Assembly (NCBI RefSeq): GCF_024213665.1
Contig: NZ_JANAVP010000012.1
Coordinates: forward strand, 1 to 64,000
DNA from: Streptomyces sp. A3M-1-3
Lineage (GTDB): Bacteria; Actinomycetota; Actinomycetes; Streptomycetales; Streptomycetaceae
DNA length: 64,000 nt
Direction: 5' to 3'
Below the pieces are notes generated by a model. That model was not told the DNA's origin, ran no database searches, and saw only the letters and a program-made list of their open reading frames with translations. A program made the translations under genes and the position numbers. This document shows positions 37,202 to 44,854 of the stretch, piece after piece (position 1 is the first letter of the stretch; each line of letters starts with the position of its first letter).

Positions 37202-37315
37202 ATGAGTGGAACGGCCAAGACCGGCAGCACGACTCCGCGCAGCGCCACAACGATCAAGATCCGGCGCCTCGACAGGAAAGAGACCACGGGCGACAGCAAC
37301 TCAACCGGTTCCTGA
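37202..37315 (+). CDS. Short peptide, candidate RiPP precursor
   Basis: 37 aa from ATG 37202 behind AAAGGAGAG; an in-frame ATG at 37181, itself behind AAGGAGA, would give 44 aa. The peptide is Thr/Ser-rich, with a basic middle (IKIRRLDRKE) and a C-terminus TTGDSNSTGS. There is no cysteine and no hydrophobic segment. It sits 13 bp before an M14 peptidase gene that is chained by 4-bp overlaps to ThiF-like and M50 genes. A short Ser/Thr-rich peptide at the head of such an operon is what a RiPP precursor looks like: IKIRRLD would be the leader recognition part and the tail the core. This is inference; expression is not shown. Confidence 0.65.
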   Translation: MSGTAKTGSTTPRSATTIKIRRLDRKETTGDSNSTGS

Positions 37316-37328
37316 AGAACGGACCACA

Positions 37329-38669
37329 GTGTTCTGTCGCTACCCCACTGTCGATGAACTGACCGCCCGTGCAGCGGCCCTGGCACAGGCGCACCCGGAC
37401 CGGACGGTCCTGCGCCGGATCGGCTCCTCCCGCGCGGGGGAGCCGATTCAGCTGCTCTCCATGGGGCGGGGGAGCAGGCATGTTCTGGTGGTCGCCGGGC
37501 CGCACGCCAATGAACCGGTCGGCGGCGCGACCGCGTTGCGGCTGGCACAGCACATCGCCCGGGCCGCCCGAGCGGCCGGCCCGACCGACACGACGTGGCA
37601 CTTCCTGCTCTGCCTCGATCCCGACGGCGCCCGCCGCAACGAACGCTGGCTCCGCGGCCCGATGACCCTGTCCCACCACTACCGGCACTTCTTCCGCCCC
37701 GGCTTCGCCGGACAGCCCGAGTGGCTGCCCGCGGACCCCGGGGCGGAACTGTCCCCGGAGACCCGCGCCCTGCTCGATCTGCAGGACGAACTGCGGCCCA
37801 TGCTGCAGTGCTCGCTGCACGGCGTGGACGTGGGCGGCAGCTTCGTCCAGACCACCCGAAGCCTGCCGGGCCTCCCCGACCACCTCGCCCGGTCCGCGGC
37901 GGACCTCAGGATTCCGCTCGAGCTCGGACCGTACGACGCCTTCTTCTGGCCCAGCCCCGGGCCCGGGGTCTACCAGATGCCGCAGCCCCGGGAGACCGAC
38001 CAGTTCGCTTCACTCCCCGCGGCGACCGCCACCTCCACCTGGTTCCATCCCGATCGCTACGGCACGGTCACCGCGGTGATCGAAGCGCCGATGTGGGGCG
38101 CCGACGAGGTGGCAATCACCGCTGCGCACCCCGACGTCCACGGCGCCCTGGAGACCATCAGCCATACGCTCCGCCGGGACGCACAGCTGCTGGCCGGCCT
38201 GCTCGAGCGGGTGCGCCCCGTTCTCCCCGACACGGCCGGCCCGGTGCTGGCGCCGATCGACGAGTACCTCGCGGTGTGCCCCAGCCTCGCGGACGAGTGG
38301 GCTCCGGCGGCGGCTCTCGGCGAGACCGGCGGCCTGCCGCCGCTGAACCGGGCGCGGATCATGGCGCTCCGGATCGCCGCACGCCGACTGATCGTGCGCA
38401 CGGCGGGGCTGCTGCACCAGCTGGTCGCCGCCGGGAGTGAGCCCGTCCACGAGGTCCGGGCCACTCTGGAGAGGTTCCTCACCCAGCGGTGCGACGCGTT
38501 CGAGGCCGACTGCGGGGCCCGCTGGATCCCGGTCAGTGACCAGGCGGAGCACCAGTTCAGGGTCGTACTGGCCGCATTCCGGCTGGCCGCCCAGTCGGCG
38601 GATCAGCATTCCGGAAGCGACGCCGCACTGGACGGGCGGCTCAGGGAGCCGGGGAGGGTGCGGGGGTGA
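37329..38669 (+). CDS. M14 family zinc carboxypeptidase
   Basis: 446 aa from GTG 37329. The M14 zinc motif is AGPHANEPVGG (H59, E62) with the third ligand H164 in CSLHGVD, and a likely catalytic glutamate E252 in AVIEAPMWG. LLCLDPDGARRNERW is also typical. There is no signal peptide, so it should act in the cytoplasm. In its operon context it may trim the C-terminus of the short peptide, but this is inferred. The C-terminal 150 residues are helical and not needed for the M14 fold. It overlaps the ThiF-like gene by 4 bp. Confidence 0.88.
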   Translation: MFCRYPTVDELTARAAALAQAHPDRTVLRRIGSSRAGEPIQLLSMGRGSRHVLVVAGPHANEPVGGATALRLAQHIARAARAAGPTDTTWHFLLCLDPDGARRNERWLRGPMTLSHHYRHFFRPGFAGQPEWLPADPGAELSPETRALLDLQDELRPMLQCSLHGVDVGGSFVQTTRSLPGLPDHLARSAADLRIPLELGPYDAFFWPSPGPGVYQMPQPRETDQFASLPAATATSTWFHPDRYGTVTAVIEAPMWGADEVAITAAHPDVHGALETISHTLRRDAQLLAGLLERVRPVLPDTAGPVLAPIDEYLAVCPSLADEWAPAAALGETGGLPPLNRARIMALRIAARRLIVRTAGLLHQLVAAGSEPVHEVRATLERFLTQRCDAFEADCGARWIPVSDQAEHQFRVVLAAFRLAAQSADQHSGSDAALDGRLREPGRVRG

Positions 38670-39811
38670 GGCGAGCCGGGGACCAGGTCTCTGTAGCCGG
38701 GCTGCTGCGGCCACGGGTGAAGCCCGAACACCGGGCGTACCGGACCGTGGACGGCAACGTCCGGATCGGGAGCGTGGTCTACGGAATCGGGGCCGAGGTC
38801 GCCGACCCCGACGGCTGGATCTGGACACTCACCGAGGCACTCGACGGCACCCGCACCCCGGACGGGACGGTCGACAACGTGCTCGCCCGTCATCCGGACG
38901 TCGGGTACCGGTCTGTGCTGGAGGCGATGGACGATCTGTACGAGGCCGGATTTCTGGACGACGCCGGGGCGGCGCTGCCGGACGGGCTCACCGAGGACGA
39001 CCGCACACGCTACGGTCGCGGGGCTGACCTGCTGCGCTGGATGGACTTATCACCACGCGCGACGAGCTGGGAACTGCAGGCACGGCTGCGATCGGCCCGG
39101 GTGCTGCTGCTCGGACTCGGTGGCACCGGCGGTTTCGCAGCTCAGGGGCTGGTCGCGTCGGGCGTGGGCTTGATGCACTGTGTGGACGGCGATGTCGTGG
39201 AGCTGTCCAATCTCAACCGGCAGCCCCTCTACCGCGAGACCGACATCGGCAGACCCAAGGCGGAAGCCGCCCGAGCGGCCCTGCGGGCGCTCAACTCGCA
39301 GGTGACGGTAACCGCCGAACGTCGCGAAGTACACGGACCCGACGACCTCGCCGCGCTTCTTGTGCCCGGCTATGACCTCCTGTTGCTCTGCGCCGACCGG
39401 CCGCCCGAAATCCGCCGCTGGGCGAACCGCACCTGTCTCGCGGCGCGGCTTCCCTGGCTCGATGCCGGCTACCGCGGCCCATTGGTCACGGTCGGGGTCC
39501 ATGTTCCCGGCAGCGGGGCGTGCTGGGAGTGCCACCGTGCCGACGACGCCGACCGGCGCGATCTCCGCCTCGGTCCCGGTCAGGACGCGGAAGTCGCGTC
39601 GCCCCGGATGGACTGGAATCCGGTCAACGCGGTGACGGCGGGGCTCTCCGGCACCTTGCTGGTTCACGCGGCGATCGCGCTGCTCACGGGCGTGCCGGAG
39701 ATACGGCCCGGATTCCGCTTCGGTCTCAACCTGATGGCGTTCGCCGAACCGGCGGAAGAACGGTACGGCCGCCGCGCGAACTGTCCAGCCTGCGGGACGC
39801 CGCCGGCGTGA
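38666..39811 (+). CDS. ThiF/E1-like adenylyltransferase with N-terminal recognition-like domain
   Basis: 381 aa from GTG 38666 (GTGA overlap). Residues 1-100 resemble the small winged-helix domains that bind RiPP leader peptides in TOMM-type ThiF proteins (LRPRVKP, VVYGIGAEVADPDGWIWTLTEALDG). The E1 domain has the ATP loop GLGGTGG (150-156), LNRQ with R185, and K198. Two CxxC pairs (C286/C289, C373/C376) can hold the structural zinc. It should adenylate a carboxylate, plausibly the C-terminus or an acidic residue of the peptide. Cysteine 242 in LLLCADRPP is in the usual substrate region. Confidence 0.87.
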   Translation: MRRAGDQVSVAGLLRPRVKPEHRAYRTVDGNVRIGSVVYGIGAEVADPDGWIWTLTEALDGTRTPDGTVDNVLARHPDVGYRSVLEAMDDLYEAGFLDDAGAALPDGLTEDDRTRYGRGADLLRWMDLSPRATSWELQARLRSARVLLLGLGGTGGFAAQGLVASGVGLMHCVDGDVVELSNLNRQPLYRETDIGRPKAEAARAALRALNSQVTVTAERREVHGPDDLAALLVPGYDLLLLCADRPPEIRRWANRTCLAARLPWLDAGYRGPLVTVGVHVPGSGACWECHRADDADRRDLRLGPGQDAEVASPRMDWNPVNAVTAGLSGTLLVHAAIALLTGVPEIRPGFRFGLNLMAFAEPAEERYGRRANCPACGTPPA

Positions 39812-41016
39812 AGACTGTGCGCCTGTACCCGCTTGCCCGTAGGCCGGACGGTGACGAATGGATCGTCGGGCGGGTGGACACCGGCGATTTCGTGGCCCTG
39901 CCGTGGACGGGCGCCAGAGCCGTCGAACTGCTGGATAAGAGAATGAGCCCGGACGATGTCGCCCGACAACTGCGCGCCGAGACGGGAGAGGACGTCGATG
40001 TCGTCCAGTTCGTCGAGGAGCTGACGGCACTGGGATACGTGGCCGAGATCGACGGCTGCCCGGTGGCGTCGCCGAAACCGCGGCGAGTCACCTGGCCATG
40101 GCTGCGGCCGCACCACATCCGATGGGTACTGAGCCCGCTGACAGCCCTCTCCCTTCTCGCACTTGTCGCCGCGGCGGTGGGTGTTCTGGTCCGTGACCCC
40201 GGCCTGTTTCCCGGTTACCGAGCTCTGCTGTGGAGCCCGCACGGAAGCCTGGTGATCGGCTTCGGCGCGGCCGTCGGCTGGGCGCTCATCCTTCTTCACG
40301 AGGCCGCGCATCTGGTGACTGCACGGGCGGCCGGCGTCCCGGCGGGCATCAGCCTCGGCACGCGGCTGCAATTCCTGGTCGCGCAGACAGACATGAGCGG
40401 CATCGAGCTCGCCCCTCGCCGCCACAGGCTGACCGCCTATCTGGCCGGGATCGCCGTCAATCTGGGCGTCGCGTCGAGTGCCCTGCTCGGTCTGGCAGCC
40501 ACCCCGCCCGGCGGCACGCCCCACCGGATGCTGGCTGCGATCGTCCTACTGGCGCTGCTGCCGCTGCCCTTTCAGTGCATGGTGTTCATGCGGACCGATG
40601 TGTACTTCGTGCTTCAGGATCTGACGGGCTGCCGCGATCTGTACGGGGACGGCACGGAGTATGCCTGCTATACGGCCCGACGCCTGCGCTGCGTATTCCT
40701 GCGCGGGAGACCAGCACCGGCCGATCCGAGCCTGCGTCTGCCGGCGCCCGAGCGCCGTGCCGTCCGTCTCTACAGCGCTGTTCTCGTCGTCGGCACCGCG
40801 CTGTGCCTGACTGTCCTCGCCGTCGTCACACTCCCGGCGGATCTCGCTCTGCTCGCCCGTGCCGCCGGGCGACTCGCGCCAGGGCACTCCTGGACGGAAC
40901 GACTGGAAGCGGCTGCCGTTCTCGCCGCGCTCGGCGGGATCCAGGTGCTGTGGGCCGTCACCTGGTACAGGAGGAGGCGCGGCCGGCGGAAGGACCGGGT
41001 GCGGCGGCAGGTGTGA
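39808..41016 (+). CDS. M50 membrane metalloprotease with PqqD-like N-terminus
   Basis: 402 aa from GTG 39808 (GTGA overlap). Residues 1-85 form a PqqD-like domain (ARAVELLDKRMSPDDVARQLRAETGEDVDVVQFVEELTALGY region). Membrane helices begin near 108. The zinc motif is HEAAH at 164-168, inside a helix, as in site-2 proteases, and the likely third ligand is D264 in MRTDVYFVLQDL. About six helices in total. In RiPP systems similar proteins remove leaders or act in export; here it is the only membrane component of the operon. The product's route out of the cell is not otherwise encoded. Confidence 0.85.
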   Translation: MKTVRLYPLARRPDGDEWIVGRVDTGDFVALPWTGARAVELLDKRMSPDDVARQLRAETGEDVDVVQFVEELTALGYVAEIDGCPVASPKPRRVTWPWLRPHHIRWVLSPLTALSLLALVAAAVGVLVRDPGLFPGYRALLWSPHGSLVIGFGAAVGWALILLHEAAHLVTARAAGVPAGISLGTRLQFLVAQTDMSGIELAPRRHRLTAYLAGIAVNLGVASSALLGLAATPPGGTPHRMLAAIVLLALLPLPFQCMVFMRTDVYFVLQDLTGCRDLYGDGTEYACYTARRLRCVFLRGRPAPADPSLRLPAPERRAVRLYSAVLVVGTALCLTVLAVVTLPADLALLARAAGRLAPGHSWTERLEAAAVLAALGGIQVLWAVTWYRRRRGRRKDRVRRQV

Positions 41017-41039
41017 CCCATCACCGCCCGCACTGTACG

Positions 41040-41135
41040 TATGTATCGCCGCCTCGGCCGGTGGCACCGTTCCCCGGCGCGCAGCGCGAGGTCATCGTCT
41101 CCTTCACACCAAACCACCCGCCGGTGCAAGGGTGA
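41040..41135 (+). pseudogene. Decayed copy of the GNAT gene 3' end
   Basis: The DNA matches the last 95 bp of the GNAT gene ending at 37080 (TATCGCCGCCTCGGC for TACCGCCGCCTTGGC; both share CGAGGTCATCGTCT). Frameshifts split the reading (YRRLG in one frame, REVIVSFTPNHPP in another). It brackets the 3.9-kb peptide-modification operon on the right. Confidence 0.7.
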
Positions 41136-41163
41136 TCGAACTCTCCGCGGGCATCACCGGAAC

Positions 41164-42147
41164 ATGATCGACAGACTCGACCGTCTCGCCCGCAGGCAGC
41201 TCAACCTGGCGACGTACCACCAACTGGCTACCGCCGGTATCCCCTCCGGCACCATCACGGGCCGCGCCCGGCCAGGCGGACCATGGCAACGCCTCCTGCC
41301 ACGCGTCTACTTACTCCAAACCGGCCCACCGACCCGCCACCAACGGGCCCTGTCCGCAGTCCTCTACGCGGCCGCCCCGTCCACGGACCCGCTCGCCGGC
41401 ACGACGGCGGCACTGACCGGCGGCGCTGCCCTGACGCTCCTCGGCGTACGGGGAGCGTCGGCCACGCCGGTGGACGTCCTGGTCAACGCCCCGCGTACGG
41501 TCACGAACAAGGGGTACGTACGCACCCTCAGCACCCGCCGCTGGCCACCCACCATCACCGTCTCGGGCATCCCGAGCACCCGCCCGATCCGCGCCGCGGC
41601 CGACTTCGCGGCCCGCACCGACGACGCGGACACGCTCCGCTCGGTACTGGCGAGCGTCGTCCAGTCGGGCTGGTGCCACCCCGTGGACCTGCACCAGGAA
41701 TTACGGTCGGCCCGGGCCCTTGCCAACCCGGCGGTACGGGACGCGGCGTCGGAACTCCTCGCAGGAGTCCGCTCGATCGCGGAGGGCCAGGCGCGCGACG
41801 CGCTCAGCTCGGCGGCCATCCCGGACCCCCTCTGGAACCCCCGACTATTCACGGTGGAAGGGGAGTTCCTGGCCACACCGGACGGATACTGGCCGGAGGC
41901 AGGGGTCGTACTGGAGATCGACTCGGCTGAGTACCACTACAGCCGCGAGGGCTGGCAGGCCACCCTGCGCCGCCGCCTACGCCTGGAGTCCCACGGCCTC
42001 CTGGTGGTGAGCGCAACCCCAGCGATGGTCCGGGACACGCCGGGGCAGGTGATCGCGGCAATCAGAGCAATGCTGAACCTGGGCCAAGCCCGCCGGGAGC
42101 CTCTACGCCTGGTGGTCCGGGCCCAGTCGCAGGGGCGGTTGTGGTAG
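41164..42147 (+). CDS. AbiEi-like wHTH / DUF559-type nuclease-fold protein
   Basis: 327 aa. The N-terminus (ARRQLNLATYHQLATAGIPSGTITGRARPGGPWQRLLPRVYLL) resembles the AbiEi antitoxin winged helix. The C-terminus (GYWPEAGVVLEIDSAEYHYSREGW) resembles the DUF559/Vsr-like nuclease fold, with a possible D/E...E-x-D site. Such proteins are common, often as solitary genes, in actinobacteria; no AbiEii toxin partner is adjacent. Role unknown; a defence role is possible. Confidence 0.78.
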   Translation: MIDRLDRLARRQLNLATYHQLATAGIPSGTITGRARPGGPWQRLLPRVYLLQTGPPTRHQRALSAVLYAAAPSTDPLAGTTAALTGGAALTLLGVRGASATPVDVLVNAPRTVTNKGYVRTLSTRRWPPTITVSGIPSTRPIRAAADFAARTDDADTLRSVLASVVQSGWCHPVDLHQELRSARALANPAVRDAASELLAGVRSIAEGQARDALSSAAIPDPLWNPRLFTVEGEFLATPDGYWPEAGVVLEIDSAEYHYSREGWQATLRRRLRLESHGLLVVSATPAMVRDTPGQVIAAIRAMLNLGQARREPLRLVVRAQSQGRLW

Positions 42148-42936
42148 CGGGGGTGCGGATGCCGGGGGCGAGGGGTGCGGGGTAACCCGTGGCCGCCCGC
42201 TTTGAGAGTTTGGCGGGACACGGCTCACTGTAAAGGGCGCTCCCTGCGGTCGCGTCGCTGCGCGATTCCGCTTCGCTGCACCCTTGACAGTGTGCCGTGT
42301 CCCGCTACTGCGGATGAGTGTCGGGCGGCCCCGGGGAGCGGGGCCAGGCACATCAGCTGCTCGGGCGCCGGGCTTTGTTCAGTGGCCGCCGGCTGGTGGG
42401 TGGGCAAGACGCGCGGCAGGTCGGGGAGGGGCCCCGGCCCCGGCTCAGCGGCCGACGGCCGTCTGATGTCCCACCACAACGCCCAACCCGACGTGAGACG
42501 ACACCAAGCGGCTGAGGGGGTCCACAGGAGGGCGCTAAACTCCGGCAAAACGGACACGATCGCGGCCCCTGAGGCCACCTGATGCCGATTGATGTCGTCA
42601 TACCTCGGCCCCACCGGCCTGACGGCCCATGAGCCGGGCCGCGCCCCGCAATTACGCTCCGGCCTGCGGCCGCTGAGCAAGCTCGGCCGCCTGAAGCGGC
42701 TGCGCCGCTTGAAAGCCCACCACCCAGCGGCCGCTGAGCCGGTGCCCTGGCCATCCCCGACCTGCGGCGTGCCTTGTCCCCGCCCACCGGCCTGCGGCCG
42801 GCAACGGACCCGGGCCAGCAGCCGGTCGATCCCGGGGCCCCGCCCCGGGCGGCCCCCACCCGAGCGACTTGCTACCGGACACGGCATACCGCCCCGACTT
42901 CCCGCCAGGGCGGTCTCCTGGCCGGCGTGGCGTCCG
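42148..42936. repeat. Large palindromic intergenic repeat region
   Basis: 789 bp without a convincing gene. About 42291-42470 resembles the reverse complement of about 42720-42900: GTGCCGTGTCC pairs with GGACACGGCAT, and GGCAGGTCGGGGA with TCCCCGACCTGCGG, plus CGGCTCAGCGGCCG with CGGCCGCTGAGCCG. The arms are imperfect, each about 180 bp, with a 250-bp centre. It looks like a mobile or structured repeat of the kind interspersed in Streptomyces genomes. Confidence 0.6.
42213..42305. repeat. 25-bp inverted repeat with 43-bp loop
   Basis: Left arm 42213-42237 (GCGGGACACGGCTCACTGTA...) and right arm 42281-42305 pair at 23 of 25 positions. The loop contains CGCGTCGCTGCGCGATTCCG. It could be an ncRNA hairpin, a terminator or the end of a small transposable repeat. 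Confidence 0.8.
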
Positions 42937-43146
42937 CTACAACTGGTCGTCTCGAAGCGCCCCGACAAAGGCACTCCAGGCAACCCCACCGAAGCTGAGC
43001 CGCGGCCCGCCCGGCCGCTTCGAGTCACGCACGGCGGTGACGCCGGGCAGGAAGGCGGCCTCGACGCACTCGCCACCCGAACCGTTGCTGTAGCTGCTCT
43101 TTCGCCACTCACTGTGGGGTCGTATGGGGTGGTGTGTCGTGCTCAT
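42937..43146 (-). CDS. DUF397 domain protein
   Basis: 69 aa. EWRKSSYSNGSGGECVEAAFLPGVTAVRDSKRPGGP is the DUF397 core and W-S-AFV the usual end. It overlaps the XRE regulator gene by 4 bp. DUF397 proteins act with the adjacent XRE regulator in bld/whi-like developmental control or as small toxin-like partners. Confidence 0.93.
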   Translation of the reverse strand: MSTTHHPIRPHSEWRKSSYSNGSGGECVEAAFLPGVTAVRDSKRPGGPRLSFGGVAWSAFVGALRDDQL

Positions 43147-43991
43147 CGGGAGAACTCCTCCAGTACACGCTTGATCAACAAGGTCGATCGCGGCGGGCTC
43201 GACGCGATGGCCCGAAGGTTGTCGAATGCCTTCGTGTACTGGCCGACGTCGTCCGGTGTCTCCAAGTACATGGCGTCGGTCAGCCCGTCCCGGTAGACGA
43301 CATCGGGGTCTTCTTGCTCGGGGAAGCTGAGGAGAGTGAAGGCGCCAGTCGCCGGATACGTGCCCGCGTTGAAAGGCAGCACCTGCAACGTCACGTTCTT
43401 CAACCCGCCCACGGCCAGCATATGTTCGAGTTGAGCAAGCATGAGTTTCGAGTCGCCGATGATGTGCCGCAGGACGCTTTCGTGCACGATGACCCAGAGG
43501 TCGGGCGGTGCCTCACCAGTGAGCAGCGCCTGACGCTCCATGCGTACGTTCACAGCTCGCTCGAGGTCCGCGGCTGACAGTTGGTTGGATGCCCGGTGGA
43601 GCTCTGCGGCGTACTCGGCTGTCTGTATCAGACCGGGAACGAACTCGCACTGATACTGGCGAAGGCTCGATGCGTCCTGTTCTAGGCCGACGTAGACGGA
43701 GAACCATGGAGGTACTCCTGTCCCGTGGGCATGCCACCAACCGCGGACCTTTGAGTCTTTGGCCAGCTTCTTGAGAAACTCTCGCAACTCGTCGGCCGTG
43801 GCGTAGAACCGGCAGAGTGCGTCGACATCGGACGGTTGGACGCGTCCGCTCCCTGTCTCTAGGCGATTGACCTTGGACCCGCTCCAGTCCAGGGCCTCGC
43901 CCACCTGGTTGCAGGTGAGCCTGTGGTCCTCGCGAAGCTTCTTGAGCTCGATCGCCAGTCGCCGGCGACGGGCGGTAGGTGAACCTGCCAC
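43143..43991 (-). CDS. XRE family regulator with DUF5753 domain
   Basis: 282 aa. The N-terminal helix-turn-helix is RRLAIELKKLREDHRLTCNQVGEALDWSGSKVNRLETG. The remaining 190 residues are the DUF5753 sensor domain (LEQDASSLRQYQCEFVPGLIQTAEYA, MERQALL, PFNAGTYPATGAFTLLSFP). These proteins are numerous in Streptomyces, and some control development or antibiotic production. It is divergent from an ATPase gene that completes the usual trio. Confidence 0.93.
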   Translation of the reverse strand: MAGSPTARRRRLAIELKKLREDHRLTCNQVGEALDWSGSKVNRLETGSGRVQPSDVDALCRFYATADELREFLKKLAKDSKVRGWWHAHGTGVPPWFSVYVGLEQDASSLRQYQCEFVPGLIQTAEYAAELHRASNQLSAADLERAVNVRMERQALLTGEAPPDLWVIVHESVLRHIIGDSKLMLAQLEHMLAVGGLKNVTLQVLPFNAGTYPATGAFTLLSFPEQEDPDVVYRDGLTDAMYLETPDDVGQYTKAFDNLRAIASSPPRSTLLIKRVLEEFSR

Positions 43992-44191
43992 CTCAACCTC
44001 TTTTGCTGTAGCGGGTGTTCAGTCTGACCGGAAGAAGGCTCCTTGGACAATCACTCGATGGAGCGAATCCCATCGTGCACATTGCATGACGGGATGGGAG
44101 CCAGTCATGATTGCGTCTACCGCGACAGTGAGTCACCGATGGCCAGCGTGTGGTGACTGGTGACGTAGCCTGCTAACTAGAAGGGCGAGGC

Positions 44192-44842
44192 ATGGACTTT
44201 GACCACTGCATGCCACGGAAGCCGTGGGAACTCCCTTTCATGGCCCAACCTGAAGAGGTGGCCGGCCTCCGTCGGATCATGCGTATGCATCTCCAACTGT
44301 GGGGGCTATCGGCGCTTGTCGACGCGGCGCAGCTTTGTGTCACCGAACTGGTGACCAACACCATCACGCATGTGGGCGCCGGGACCCCCACCACTCTGGC
44401 TGTGTCCATGAATGGGACTCACCTGCGTATCGAGGTCCACGACCCGTGCACGCGTGAGCTGCCCACGCTTCTCGCTGTGGAACAGGACTCAGAGTGCGGC
44501 CGAGGGATAACTCTGGTGGACGCGGTCGCGGACCGCTGGGGAGTCGTGCTGCGTGCAGACTCAAAGGTCACCTGGTGTGAACTCGACGCGGAAGTGACCG
44601 CTCCGCACGGTGAAACGGAACCAGTCCGTTTCAGCCGAGCGGAGGCGCTGCTCGGGATCTACGGCACGGCGAAGCCTCCGTGGGTGAACACTCGCACCCC
44701 GCTCAGCATGGCCACCGCAGAAGAGGCGGCAATCGAGGTGATTACCGATCTTCTCCACTGGCTGCGCGCTCGCGGCTGTGACCCCGACACGTCGCTTGAT
44801 CGGGCACAGATGCGCTTCGAGGCAGAGCTCAAAGCGGGTTGA
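44192..44842 (+). CDS. Anti-sigma factor-like ATP-binding protein (HATPase)
   Basis: 216 aa. The GHKL-type N box is CVTELVTNTITHVGAGTPTTL and the G1/G2 boxes are VHDPCTRELP and DSECGRGITLVDAVADRWGV. The family resembles RsbW/SpoIIAB anti-sigma kinases without the kinase proof. A 75-residue C-terminal extension is helical. It is divergent from the XRE/DUF397 pair, the standard arrangement. Confidence 0.9.
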   Translation: MDFDHCMPRKPWELPFMAQPEEVAGLRRIMRMHLQLWGLSALVDAAQLCVTELVTNTITHVGAGTPTTLAVSMNGTHLRIEVHDPCTRELPTLLAVEQDSECGRGITLVDAVADRWGVVLRADSKVTWCELDAEVTAPHGETEPVRFSRAEALLGIYGTAKPPWVNTRTPLSMATAEEAAIEVITDLLHWLRARGCDPDTSLDRAQMRFEAELKAG

Positions 44843-44854
44843 GGCGTACGTGCG

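Noticed and set aside
42225-43112. 295-codon minus-strand frame over the palindromic region
   Set aside because: Low-complexity Arg/Pro/Gly product arising from the repeat; overlaps DUF397 and has no start-site signals.
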